From NCBI GenBank assembly GCA_037957365.1, contig JARHVA010001739.1, forward strand, positions 620,001 through 684,000: a DNA stretch of 64,000 nucleotides, written 5' to 3'. The notes beneath the pieces were generated by a model. That model ran no database searches. It saw nothing but the letters and a program-made list of their open reading frames with translations, and was not told where the DNA came from. Below are positions 22,430 to 33,611 of the stretch, one piece after another. A program made the translations under genes and the position numbers. Position 1 is the first letter of the stretch, and every line of letters begins with the position of its first letter. Source of the stretch: Torreya grandis. Its lineage: Eukaryota; Streptophyta; Pinopsida; Cupressales; Taxaceae.

Positions 22430-22800
22430 TATGGAAGATGTTTTTTGATGGTTCAAGAAGTAGATTTGGTACAGGAGCTGGTGTTATGTTGGTATCCCCA
22501 TCTAGATAGCAATAATATGCTTCATATAGATTCCATTTTAGTTGTACTTATAATGTGGCTGAGTATGAAGGTTTAATTCATGGCCTTCAATGGGCAAGGA
22601 GAAAGGGAATAAAAAATTACAAGTATATGGAGATAGTGAATTGGTTGTTTATTAGCTTAGGAATATGGTTGCTACAAATACTCCTTTACTTAAGTCATAT
22701 AAGCATAGGGTATGGGATTTGGTTGAAAATTTCAATGCATTCAACATATAATCAGTCCCAAGGGAGCAGAATAATCGTGATAATAAACTAACTACCATAG
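22430..22800 (+). pseudogene. Archaeal-type RNase H domain upstream of RT in Gypsy-A (broken)
   Basis: The sequence reads as a type-I RNase H of the archaeal/plant aRNH kind. FFDGSRSRFGTGAGVML (first Asp) is at about 22440-22490, NVAEYEGLIHGLQWA (Glu) at about 22553-22597, and after a one-base shift YGDSELVVY (Asp) at about 22627-22652. The last part contains NNRDNKL (Asp) near 22770. All four expected acidic positions are visible. Two stops and a frameshift make it non-functional. Tat/Ogre-type elements carry such a domain after their own RNase H and before integrase. Here it lies between protease and RT, and a separate RNase H follows the RT at 24198-24473. Confidence 0.78.
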
Positions 22801-22892
22801 AAGCTCAATTTGATACTCAAACTACCATAAAATAAGAGGGGAAGCAATCTCACATTAAGATAATTATCAAACCTTTTATACCTAATAATGAA

Positions 22893-24014
22893 GTGTCTTG
22901 GAAAGTGTTTTATAGTGACAAGCACATTACATGTTTCTTGCAAAATGAGGCTGAGTTTTATTCAAGGAATCAAAAGAGACTCCAAGAACAATTTGGTGAT
23001 CAAATTGTGAAGCTAAGGACAAATAAGATACTTAAGGGTCTAGTGACCTTAGAAATTATCTTCAATGAGAATGATCAAAATAAGAAGGAAAAAGTGAGTA
23101 TGTCTATAAAAGAGAACTATGAAAGAGTCTTGATCTTCAAAGATAGACTCCTCAAACTAGGCAAGGTATGTTCTACATTAGAGAAACAAGCATTCATTGA
23201 GTTGTGTAAATATTTTCATTATATCTTTGCTTGCAAATATAAGGACATCAAAGGATTTTATCCTACCCTAGCATACCATACCATTGAATTGGAACCTAGA
23301 GTTAAATTGGTTAGATAGAAACAAAGACCTATTAATCCCAAGGTTGAGCAACTCATGAGTTTAGATCTAACTAAACTCCTTGAATCTAAAATAGTTTTTT
23401 CTATCAAGAATTCAACATGGGTAGCTAAACTTGTGACTATTATAAATAATAATGGGGAGATAAGACTTTCTGTGGAATTCACATATCTTAATAGGGTGTC
23501 ACTCAAAGATCACTACCCTCTACCTTCAATGGAATATATTTTTCAAGTTGTTTCAGGATCTCAACATTTTTCTCTCCTAGATGGATATTTAGGTTATAAT
23601 GAGATTCTTGTGAATAAAGATGATTAATTTAAGACAACATTCACTACTAAATGGAGAAATTTTTATTATAAAAATATGCTATTTGATTTGTCAAATATTG
23701 GTGCTACCTTTCAAAGAGCAATGGACATGGCCTCCAAAGGTTTGATCAATGAGATTTTTTTGGTTTATTTAGATGATATAATAGTGTTTTCTAAATATGC
23801 TAATGAATATATGCAACACTTGAGAAAATTGTTTGAAATATGTAGGCAGTATGGAGTATCCCTTAATCCAAAAAAATGCATATTTGTTGTCCATGAAGGT
23901 AAGCTCTTAGGACACATTATTTCCAAAGATGGTTTGGCTATTGATCTTGAAAGGATAGAGGGTATTTTAAGCCTTCATTGCCCTTATATAAGAAAGGTCT
24001 CCAAAGTTTCTTAG
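22893..24014 (+). pseudogene. pol: Gypsy-A reverse transcriptase (broken)
   Basis: RT would copy the element RNA into DNA. 22893-23318 covers a linker and the RT start (YHTIELEPRVKLVR). 23355-23627 has fingers and palm, with YPLPSMEYIFQ and FSLLDGYLGYNEI (normally LDGxSGYNQI). 23676-24014 has the catalytic motif VYLDDIIVFS at about 23763, with both Asp retained, and then GHIISKDGL. Stops at about 23318 and 23627 and a frame change break it. Confidence 0.82.
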
Positions 24015-24039
24015 GTAAGATAATTTTTTTAAGGAGATT

Positions 24040-24560
24040 CATACCTAGTTTTGCATCTTTGGTGAAACCTCTCACAACCATGCTAAAAAAATCCAGTCTT
24101 TTCTTAGATTAAGGAAGGTAAGAATAATTTTGAAGCCATTACGAAAATAATTGCATAAGGTCCTACTCTTGTAAATCCTGATTTTTCTAAATACTTCATG
24201 TTTTATTCATTTGCTAACCTTGATACTATCTCGGCTATGTTAATGCAAAGGAATGAAGAGGGTGTAGAGCAACCAATTGAATTCTTTAGTCAAGGTTTGG
24301 AAGATTATGAAATCAAGTATACCTTTGTTGAGAAGAAATTCCTTACTATTATAAGAAGAATAAAGAAGTTTAGGCATATGGTTTCAAATAATAAAATTTG
24401 TGTTATGGTATCTCATCCTAGTAATAAGGAGTTTATTTTGAGCAAAGACCTTAGTGAGAAGAGGGTAGGGTGAATCATTAATGTAATGGGATATGATGTT
24501 GATATCAAAGGAATAAAGTTGGTAATAGGTAAGAGCCTTTTTGAACATTTAGCTTCAAAT
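24040..24560 (+). pseudogene. pol: Gypsy-A RNase H after RT (broken)
   Basis: The Ty3-type RNase H directly follows RT. 24198-24473 (91 codons) contains MLMQRNEEGVEQPIEFFSQ, then the segment with EKKFLTIIRRIKKFRHMV that resembles the family's conserved helix. The usual catalytic D-A-S near the start is replaced (FANLD), so it is inactive. Together with the domain at 22430-22800, the element had two RNase H domains. Confidence 0.72.
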
Positions 24561-24599
24561 ATTCATGAGTCAAAAGAGGAGGTTTAATTAATCATGATT

Positions 24600-25680
24600 T
24601 CCCTCAACCAGCTAGTTCATTGCATATACAGAGTTGGACACAAGATGTGATTAAATTTTTTCAAAGTGGTGAGCATCTTAATAATATTAATAGATTTCAA
24701 AGGAGATATTTTATATTGCAAGTTATTCCCTTTTATGTTGTAGATGGTGTGATTTTTAGAAAATATAGTAATGGTATATTATTGAGGTACATTGATAATG
24801 ACCAATTTGGAGTGTTGCTTGAGAAGTTCCAAGATGGAAAACTAGGTCATTTCTCCCTAAGAATCACAACTACCAAGATCATGAGGGCAGGATATTATTG
24901 GCCTACCCTCTTAAAGGACTGCCATGCTTGGGTGAGAAGGTGTGTACAATGTGCTTTCTTTGTGGGAAAATAGAAGCTTGTAGCTCTTCCTCTGAAGCCT
25001 ATCCAAGTGGATCAACATTTTATGCAATGGGGTATTGATTTCATTAGCATGATAAACCCCCCATCAAGTGCTAGTCATAAATGGATACTCACATCAACTG
25101 ATTAATTTATGAGGTGGGTTGAGGTAGTAGCATTGAAGGAAGCTAACAAATATGTTATTTTGGAGTGCTATGAGAGCATCATAATAAGGTTTGACACTCC
25201 TACTATTATTTCAGAGAATACTCTTAATTTTATGGGTGTTAAGACTATTGATTGGGCAAATAGTAATGGCATATTCTTGAGTACTTCATCTAACTATTAC
25301 CCTCAAGGTAATCGGTTGGCTAAATCTACTAACAATAATCTAATCAGAATCATTAAGAGAACTTTGGAGCATAACTAGAGGGCTTAGCACACCAAATTAA
25401 AGATAACCTTATGGGTTGATAAGATAACTACCAAGAGGCCAGTAAAGAATTATCCTTTTGTGCTTGTCTATGGAAGAGAGGCTAGGTTGTCTATCTCTCA
25501 AGAGATGTTTGCCTTAGAGTTGGTACATCAATTAGAGTTGCTTGAAAACACTCCAATGGAGGTGATATTGATAGAATTAATGGAGACACAAGAGACTAGA
25601 GATAAGGCTCATGAAGCTATGAAGAATCACCAAGTATTAATGAAGAGGTCTTTAGACAAGAAGGTAACTGTAAAATAATT
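24600..25680 (+). pseudogene. pol: Gypsy-A integrase (broken)
   Basis: 24620-24973 contains the zinc-binding N-terminus (GKLGHFS ... RRCVQC; HHCC pattern) with the typical RAGYYWPTLLKDC. The catalytic core follows: WGIDFIS at about 25028 (first Asp present), IISENTLNF at about 25206 (second Asp replaced by Glu), and RLAKSTN at about 25315, where the catalytic Glu is Lys. 25460-25678 is the C-terminal region (LVYGREARLS). The enzyme could not function. Confidence 0.8.
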
Positions 25681-26137
25681 TCAAGAAGGTGACATAGTAT
25701 TGAAGTGGGATGAAGATAGAGAAAAATTAGAGAGGCATACCAAATTTGACACCCTATGGAGTTGACCATATGTCATCAGTAATTACAAGCAAATAAATTA
25801 TTTTTGATTAGCAAGGATGAATGGAGAAGAGCTACCTATCCCTATGAATGGGATACATTTGAAATATTTATATTGAGGGGAAAAGGTCAATTTTGTAAAT
25901 AGTAGATTAGGTGTGTGTTCTATTTCATTTGTGTATGTTGTGTTCCCTAAGTGTTCTAGTTGAACACGTGTGTTTCTGCTTTGTGTCTTGTTCTTGTTGC
26001 TTTCTATTGTTTGGTGTATTGTTTTAAGGTAATTTGTGTGTAAAATCTATGTACATGTGACTCTATATCCCAATAGACAGGATTAGGCAATTGGTCATGG
26101 CATAACAAGCATACCACCCTTAGGAAATTGCTAAGAA
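25681..26137 (+). other. Gypsy-A pol tail and 3' untranslated region
   Basis: The first part (to about 25880) still resembles the integrase tail (PMNGIHLKYLY). The rest is non-coding up to the 3' LTR at 26138. A purine run (GAGGGGAAAAGG) is at about 25875, but the sequence directly before 26138 is not a convincing polypurine tract. Confidence 0.55.
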
Positions 26138-27785
26138 TGTTGACCATTTTTACCACAAGTCAAAATAGGTTAACTCCCTATAGTCAATATTTGATATGGG
26201 GTTAAAACATAGTATAATAGGGTGTGTTATGGTTTATTTGATATCATTTGATGCCATTCTAACCTTGTCCATGATCTAGTTTAGTCTTATGTCATTTTGA
26301 TTCATCTAGGGGGTCAGACCGTCATGGCATGTCACATAGGAATGAACAGGGCGATCTCATTGTATATTTTACAAGTTTGATTAGAAAACCTTTCAAGTCA
26401 AAAGGAGTATATGGATATGATTTTTTTCATCTCATAATCATCCCATACAAGTATGGTGTCTTGACGAGTTTTCTATCTCAAGATACAAGCATTTAAAGAT
26501 CAACTAGTAATGTGGGACATAGGGGAACGTCAACATTAAGCTACAAAAAGTACCCATTTGGATTCAAAAAATCCTTAACAAGCTCCAATTTAATGCAGGG
26601 TTGACAAGTAGCAATATCTGATATGATCAAGTCACAGATCAACAACACTTGAGTAATCAATGAGTCAAAAGGTCCTTGGGGTAGATCAATGGTGTACGTT
26701 CTTACATACAAGGTGGATCAATGATCCATGTTTAAATACTGGGACCCAAAATTAATGGTGTGCATTTGATAGCATAGTGGAGATCCAACAGTATGAGTGA
26801 GGGTCAAAGAGTCAGAGGATCTTGAAATCAAACACTATTATGCCAAGTGTCATGTTTTAACTAAATAAGCAAATCAATGGTATACATTTGATCTCATAAG
26901 CTGGGATCAATGGCATGTGTTTAACTGAGCAACTAAGATCAATGGTCTGCATTAAGTCAAAGGTAAAGGAGCCCAGATCAAACATGAGACTACCAAGGGG
27001 AATAAGTGCATGAACTAGATGAGTTGGTAAAAAGATCCATAGAAAGCAAACAATGATGATAAATGTCATAATATCAGATGCTTGGGTCATAAATCAACAA
27101 TTGACATTGAAATTTGAATCTAAAAGACTCTAGAGGAGATCGACAAAGCAAATTTGACCAAATTCTAGATGGATGATATGAGGCTACATGTCTAAATGAT
27201 GATAGACATATTTTAAAATGGAATAAACAATGTGGCAAGGGAATGCCACATAGGTAGCCATGTAGGATCAAAGGATTTTGTAGTGAAGCAAACACTTCAG
27301 ACTCATACACTGCCATGAAAGCTCAATCGAGATTCAAGATAAACAGTGACTGCCAGATGTGAAGAGTCAAGGTCTAGAAGACCAATGAATGATTATGGAT
27401 GGTAAATACAAGTGTCTAAAAGATAACTAGAATCTAATAAAATGTCTATGACTATCATATCATATGTGTCAACTCTCCTAATTTATTTTCAAATGCTCAA
27501 GAGACGATCCATGATGAAGGAATCTTCACAATAGTTACCTGAAGAGTCTTTGCACCATTTTGGAGACTTTGTCATGGTTTATATGGACATTTATCTCAAG
27601 AGATATTCATGGTATATTTTACACTCCATTACCCCTACACTATAATTGGTCCTCATGCCTTAGCATGTGGCATTGTGACCTTTGAGATTCTTTACTTCAT
27701 TATTTTTTCCTCCTCCTTCAGTTCTATAAGTAGCTACTATTTTGGCCCTTGTAATCTAATACCAAACCATGTATGACAAAGTCTT
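26138..27785 (+). repeat. Gypsy-A 3' LTR, part 1
   Basis: It aligns with 5384-7029 of the 5' LTR, starting TGTTGACCATTTTT. It is cut by Gypsy-B at the target GTCTT (27781-27785), repeated with one difference as GCCTT at 40174-40178. Confidence 0.87.
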
Positions 27786-28877
27786 TGATTTGTAAACTGA
27801 AAATACAAGTGTAGTACATCCACAAAACACTTTTTCACGTTTTAAGAGATCCTTCAATTTCTCACTTTTTTTTTAAATTTTGTATAAATAAATTAAAACC
27901 AAAATTAAAATGAAGATCAGAATATAATAATAATCAGAGAAAATCATAAGAAATCACTAGCAAATTGATAACAAAGTTCGGCTTCAATAGCCTACGTCTG
28001 TTCGAGGTGAGGACCATTCTCATTGATTCTGTGCAAAAAATGGCTTCCAAAATGAATAAAATTCTTTAATTCACCTTCTATGATCTCTTTTTTCCTATAA
28101 ATATGTCTCTTAGACCTGAAAATAATGGCCCAAGGCCGTACAAAGCAATAACAAGTCTCTAACCTTCTTAAATCTCTTTACACAGTCGGCTTCCTGTGTT
28201 TATTCAAGTAGATTTTCATCCCTTTTATAACACTTCGACCTCCGTGGCTGAAGTGGTCAAAGCATTAACCTTTTGCACCAAAGGTGCAGGGTTCAAAATT
28301 GCCGACCACCTTTCTAGGCACTTGGGAACCATCGACCTTCTTTTTAGGGTGCGTTTTGACTTGTTTTGTCCCACATTTGTTGGAAATTCAGTTTTCAAAG
28401 CTTAAAATAGACAAGTTGATTCCCTTTTCAAATTCCTAAGACTTATGCACCAATTTAGGCCATTGCTTAGACTTGGTCAATGCATGATTGGTGGGGTGAC
28501 GTGGTGGGTGATGTGGTAGCTTGTGCAAGTTGGCCTTTGGCACCTTGTTTTGAAGTGATAAACATTTGAAAATTTCTCAAATAAAATGTGAATAAAAAAT
28601 ACCAAACCAAAATTTTTTTGCACCTAATTATTTTTCCACGTGTCAAATGGCTATTGGTCCACTTGGCATATTTCAATAGTGTCACGTCACTTTCGACACC
28701 CCTTTTTTTACCTATCGCAAGATTTCTTCAACTAGCTATATCTTGAGCATCCAGACTCCATTTTTCATTCCTGAAGAAATGCTAGAAAGCTCTCGATGAA
28801 TTATACGATGTGAAAATGATTTGAACAAAATTTGAAGACTTTGAAAAATGGAACGGTACATGGATTCACCTGGATCA
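27786..28877 (-). repeat. Gypsy-B 3' LTR
   Basis: A 1092-bp LTR aligned over its length with 39073-40173. In plus coordinates it starts TGATTTGTAAACTG and ends CACCTGGATCA. It contains the tRNA-like segment at 28239-28310, which reads on the plus strand, opposite to the element. Confidence 0.88.
28239..28310 (+). other. tRNA-like / SINE-head-like sequence in Gypsy-B LTR
   Basis: The A-box-like TGGCTGAAGTGG is at 28245-28256. An anticodon-arm-like hairpin follows (ACCTTT...AAAGGT, 28268-28285), then the B-box-like GGGTTCAAAATT at 28289-28300. Order and spacing fit a tRNA or a tRNA-derived SINE head. The B box deviates at its end (TT for CC) and the anticodon loop is not standard, so it is not a functional tRNA gene. 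The other LTR has the same segment at 39535-39605. Confidence 0.5.
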
Positions 28878-28892
28878 TTCCTCCCCACTGGG
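28878..28892 (-). other. Gypsy-B polypurine tract
   Basis: On the minus strand CCCAGTGGGGAGGAA directly precedes the 3' LTR start TGATCC. Confidence 0.75.
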
Positions 28893-28904
28893 AACTTTTG
28901 GACC

Positions 28905-30279
28905 TCCAAAAGTTGAAATTAATTGGTAATGAGGTGAGGCTATTTTTCCCTCACCTTTTCGACTTCCATCCATCTGGCCTTGCTTGGGTGCATCCCTTTG
29001 AGACCAACATGAAGATATTCAACATTACCTCTTCACGAAGTCTGCATATTCCTGTCAAGTATAGTATCTTCCTGCAATTTTGTTAGATAATCAGGAGAAA
29101 AATCATCAACAGAAGGAATGGATACACTTTCATCATGATCAATTATCATTAGAGGCTCATACAATTTCAGATTTTCCACATTTAAAACTAAATAAATCTG
29201 CTTGTAAGATGTTAAATCTAATCGGAAAGCATTTGTGCCAATTTTTTCCGTTATCCAAAAAGGACCATACCGAATTGGTTTCAACTTTTTACCTTCACCT
29301 GTCAGTCTTTCCTTACTAATGTGAAGCCATACCATATCACCTATAACAAATTGGTGATCAATACGATGTTTGTTGTGCTTGGCTTTGTACTTGGCTTGAC
29401 TTTTCTCCAATTGAGTACGAACAGTCTGATGTATGATCTGTATTTGTTCAATGAACTTCTTGGCTCGAATGGCTTCTTTTGGTTCACCAACTGCTGTATC
29501 TTGTCCATACCAAACATCTAGAGGAGATTTAGGCAAGTATCCATAACAAACTTCAAATGGAGATTTTATAGTAGAAGAATGAAGTGCCTAGTTATATGCA
29601 TGTTGTATGTAACACAATTGTTCATCCCATAACTTTGGATTTTTATTTTTGTAACCCCTAAGCAAATGTACCACAGTGCGGTTCACAACCTTTGTTTGTC
29701 CATCAGTTTGTGGATGAAATGCAGTGCTCTTTTTTAATTTAGTGTCCATTAGTCCCCACAAAGTTGACTAAAACCCCCCAATAAATCGAGAATCCCGATC
29801 AAAAATAATTGAAGTAGGCAAACCAAAATGAACCCATACATGTTTAAAGAACAAATGTGCAGTGCCTTCACTAGTAATTTTCTTAGTGCAAGGAATCAAA
29901 ACACGCATTTTGCTAAATCTATCCACAACCACATATAAATAGTCATGTTTTATTTGTGTCATAGGCAGCCCCCCACAAAATCCATGGAGATACTTTCCCA
30001 GGGGCGAGTAGGAATAGATAGAGGAGTATAAAGTCACAGTTTCCTATTACTAGGTTTACTTGTGGCACAAAGGATACATCCCTTTATATTTTTAGCAATA
30101 TTTTCCTGCATACAAGGCCAGTAACAATACATTTTCAAATGTGCAACTATTTTAGCAACTCCAAAATGACTAGAAATAAGAGAAGTATGTGCTTCTCTAA
30201 TCATGTGCACCCTCTCATTTTGAGGAATAGATAGTTTACCCAAATGATACAAAAGATTATTGTGTACATGATAGTCCAA
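28905..30279 (-). pseudogene. pol: Gypsy-B integrase with C-terminal chromodomain-like tail (broken)
   Basis: 30279-30034 holds the zinc-binding N-terminus (HFGVAKIVAHLKMYCYWP ... CILCATSK). 30037-29768 begins the catalytic core with YLYVVVDRFSK and IIFDRDSRFI, then a stop. In the core continuation QTDGQTKVVN, the catalytic Glu is Lys. 29536-29033 (167 codons) is the C-terminal part with DMVWLHISKERL and KLKPIRYGPFWI. After the stop at 29033 the frame resembles a chromodomain-like end (GLKGMHPSKARWMEVEKV) to about 28920. Inactive through stops and the Glu loss. Confidence 0.8.
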
Positions 30280-30282
30280 TTC

Positions 30283-30900
30283 TTATACTTGTCTACTACT
30301 CATCAAGTCTTTATAAACATCCTGAAAATCAAGATCATTCACATATTGTTCTTTATAACTTTCATGAGACAAAAAACCATGTTGTAAAATAATAGATGCA
30401 ACATCCATAGGAGGCTTAGATAGCATATCTGCAACCTTATTCTGAATACCTTTTTTATACTTGATCACAAGATGAAATTGTTGTAAGAAACCCATCCAAA
30501 AAAAATGTCTAAATGGTTGTAGTTTGGTTTGTGATTGGAGATACTATAAGGGCTGATGATCTATATGTATTATTGTTTCTTTGCCCATTAAGTAATGTTT
30601 CCATTTTTTAACACTTTGAACCAATGCATACAATTCCTTATCGTAAGTTGGATATTTTCTTACTGCACTTGTAAAGGTTTCAGAATGATAATAAACTAGT
30701 TTCTTACCTTGCATTAAAATAGCTCCCATAGCATACTCACTTGCATCCGTCTCGATCTCAAATGGTTGTTGTATATCAGGAAGTGCCAAGACTGGAGCAG
30801 TACTTATCTTTTCTTTCAAAGTGTCGAAGGCTTTTTGATGTTTGCCTCCCCACTGAAAGACATGTTACACACTTGTCAAAGAATGCAAAGGTGATGCAAT
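30283..30900 (-). pseudogene. pol: Gypsy-B RNase H (broken)
   Basis: 30819-30544 contains ETDASEYAMGAILMQ, the catalytic Asp region of Ty3 RNase H, followed by YPTYDKELYALVQSVKKWKHYL with the conserved Glu, and HIDHQPL. 30495-30283 is the linker to integrase (KKGIQNKVADMLS). Stops separate the pieces. Confidence 0.82.
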
Positions 30901-30924
30901 ATATGAAAATTAAGCAATAAAATT

Positions 30925-31800
30925 TCACCAAAATTGTACTACACCAAGAAAACTTCTAACCTCAGTTGTGCTAGTGGGTGTAGGCCAATTAACAATGACT
31001 GCCACTTTTGCAAGATCAATTTTCAATTTACAATGTCCTACAATGTAACCCAAGTATATCAAAGAGGTCTTGCCAAATTCACATTTTGACATTTTTAGAT
31101 AAAGTTTTTTCCTTCGTAATGCATCCATGACTTTCTTAATGTGGATCACATGCTCTTCCCAAGACTTGCTAAAAATTAATATATCATCTAAGTAAACTAT
31201 AACAAAATCTTCAAGGAATTGTCTAAAAACATCATTCATCAATCTCATGAATGTAGCTGGGGCATTACACAACCTGAAAGGCATAACAAGCCATTCAAAC
31301 AATCCCTGTTTTGTTTTGAATGTGGTTTTCCACACATCACTTTCATTTATTCTTACTTGATGATATCCACTTCTCAAATCTAGCTTAGTGAAATAAATAA
31401 CATGTTTTAATTGATCTAAAAAATCATCAATACGAGGAAGAGGGTAATGATTCTTAATAGTAATTTTGTTTAAAGCACGAAAATCAACACAAATTCACCA
31501 AGTTCCATCTTTCTTTGGCACCAAAATAATTGGCAAACCAACAGGAGATGAACTTGGACGAATAACACCTCTATCCAATAGATCCATTACCTATTTTTTG
31601 ATTTCCTCATTTTCCACCATTGATAACCTGTACATGCCAATGTTAGGGAGAGGAGAATCCTGCAATCACTGAATTTCATGTTGAACTCCCCTTTTAGGGG
31701 TAAGTCCTTAAGATCCTGAAATACATCATTGTAAGTATAAATGATTTCAACCAATTCATTCTTGTGTCTAGGATCACACTTTTCCAAAGCTTGAGAATAT
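30925..31800 (-). pseudogene. pol: Gypsy-B reverse transcriptase (broken)
   Basis: 31377-30925 (150 codons) is the best part: [10 protein letters not shown], then [13 protein letters not shown], the intact catalytic [10 protein letters not shown], and [14 protein letters not shown]. Upstream (31787-31378) the fingers are disrupted by stops and frame changes but recognisable, for example where a conserved VDFRALN-type segment reads on the minus strand near 31480. Confidence 0.82.
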
Positions 31801-32600
31801 TTTTTTCCTTAGACTTAATCAACATGAGACAAAAATTCTTACTTGAATTAACTCGTCTTTTCATTTTCCCTGTTGTAACCAAGGAAAGACTTGTTCTAAT
31901 GCGATGTGCTCTAACTATATATTCAATGCCATCCTTAACAAGCAAGTACTTATTCTCCTCTCTATATAAGATTGCTTTTCTATCATAAAGATATGGACTT
32001 CCCAAAACAATCCCACATATGTCCAATGGAACAAAATCCAACTCAACCTCATCTACAAACTTGGATGTGATGGCAAACCTTAGTCTACAAGTTTTTGAGA
32101 CTTGTAGCTTCGCATTGTCACACACCCAACCTAGGGGATAAGGCTTCGGATGGGGATTGGTTTGTAAGCCTAGCTTCTTAACAACCTTTTCAGAAATTAA
32201 ATTTGCTTGTGAACCACTACTAAATAGAGTGTCAATATTAGTATGTTTTGAAACAACTCTAATGTGGAACAATTCATTTCTTTTCTTATCAACATGCACA
32301 AAATTATGTTTAGAAGAAGATGCATCATTTGATGACTTAGTGCTAGAAAGAGAAAAATCATTATGTAACCCCATAGCTGTGATCTTAGTTTCATCACCTG
32401 AATCTGAACCTAAGTCTTGAACCATAGCATTAGCCTTCTTTTCTTTCTTTTGAAACCTCTTAGGCCTTAACTCAGGATGTAGTTTCCAACACTTAGACTC
32501 ATCATGATTTTTCTTGCAATGATTACAAAATGGTTTTCCTTTTTTTTTAACAATAAAAGTGGATTTCTGTTTACCCTTTCTGAACTTTCCCCTTTGGATT
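31694..32600 (-). pseudogene. Gypsy-B gag end, zinc knuckle and protease (broken)
   Basis: A CCHC knuckle reads CNHCKKNHDESKC at about 32530-32490. The frame 32425-31694 (243 codons) contains the aspartic protease: TLFSSGSQANLISEKVVKKL near 32230, then the hydrophobic CGIVLGSPYLYDR typical of the second half. The expected D-S-G is S-S-G, so the catalytic Asp is lost. Gypsy-C is inserted upstream of the knuckle. Confidence 0.78.
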
Positions 32601-32701
32601 GCTTAACATTAGATTGCTTACTTTTTACTTTAGAAAAAGATTCTTTTGATTGTTTTCCTCTAGCCTCTAAATGAGTGGCTTGAACACATATTGCATCTAA
32701 A

Positions 32702-33018
32702 TGTTAGGAACCCGTGCTTAATTGCTATGGACGCATATGCTTTGTAAGTCGTCCCTTAGAGCTTATTCGAATTATCCCACATACAAGGGGAAGTAGTAGT
32801 TGTTAGAATAGAGTTAGTATATAAGTAAGTGTTAAGGCCGAATAAAGGCATCCACGAATTCATTGTATTGAGCTTGCTCAAAGGAGGTTGCCCCCTCGAA
32901 GAGGCCTACGATCAATATAAGCTTTCTGTGTTTCTGTTATTGGTAAGAGTTATTTTATTTTGGCATATTTTGATTAAATCTGTTGTAAGAGGTAAATTTT
33001 TGTAGGAGGTTCATCACA
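32702..33018 (+). repeat. Gypsy-C 5' LTR (317 bp)
   Basis: It starts TGTTAGGAACCCGTGC and ends GGTTCATCACA. It should carry the promoter; a TATA-like TATATAAG is at about 32818-32825, and the transcription start would lie downstream of it. Confidence 0.95.
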
Positions 33019-33020
33019 TT

Positions 33021-33032
33021 TGGTATCAGAGC
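33021..33032 (+). other. Gypsy-C primer-binding site (tRNA-Met type)
   Basis: TGGTATCAGAGC lies two bases after the LTR and is complementary to the initiator tRNA-Met 3' end. Confidence 0.92.
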
Positions 33033-33611
33033 GCTTTCTTGGCTTTGTGGGTAGATTTGGCGCAATATTTTTCAAAGCAGGGCTTTCCAGGAGCTGCGCC
33101 ATTTTTTGGCAAGAAATTTTTCATTGCAGGTTCCATCATTTCGGATTGGGTAAATACCTATCCGCTTAACTGTGGGAAGTGCTTGGGCATAAGCCCTAAA
33201 ACTCATTGTGAGGAGTACCACAGGAACCCCGAAGTAGCTGGCCCATTGAGAGGACCTGCCAGCGAAAAGGGCAACGACCCCAACCTGATTGACTAGATCC
33301 CACCCGTGAGGTAAACCAAAAGCTGTCGTTAAGAGGTAAACCCATGGCCAGAAATTTCTGGAGAGCGGTACTCGCTCAGACAGCTTTGGTGGCCAGAGAG
33401 AATTTTAAAATCATTTAGGCAGCCAAACAAACCTGGGGTCCATATCCAACTTATCAAGTTCAGACAGCAAACAACAGCATACCCACAGTTGATGATATTT
33501 CGAACCACACAGTTGCAGACAATCCGTTCCTGAAACAGAGGCTTATAAAAATTTAAAAATTAAAAAAAAAAAAAAAAAGTCCAAATTTTCCCCGGCTATT
33601 CACAACTGGTT
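33033..33611 (+). other. Gypsy-C leader
   Basis: A 580-bp untranslated leader between PBS and the polyprotein start, with a short upstream open frame (33039-33296, 85 codons) and an A-run at about 33563-33578. No conserved peptide is evident. Confidence 0.7.

Noticed and set aside
28239..28310. A genuine tRNA gene
   Set aside because: The B box is degraded, the anticodon loop is not standard and no closing acceptor stem is seen. It is repeated in both LTRs as part of an element.
33039..33296. 85-codon frame in the Gypsy-C leader as a gene
   Set aside because: No domain, and it lies in the untranslated leader next to the PBS; most likely chance.
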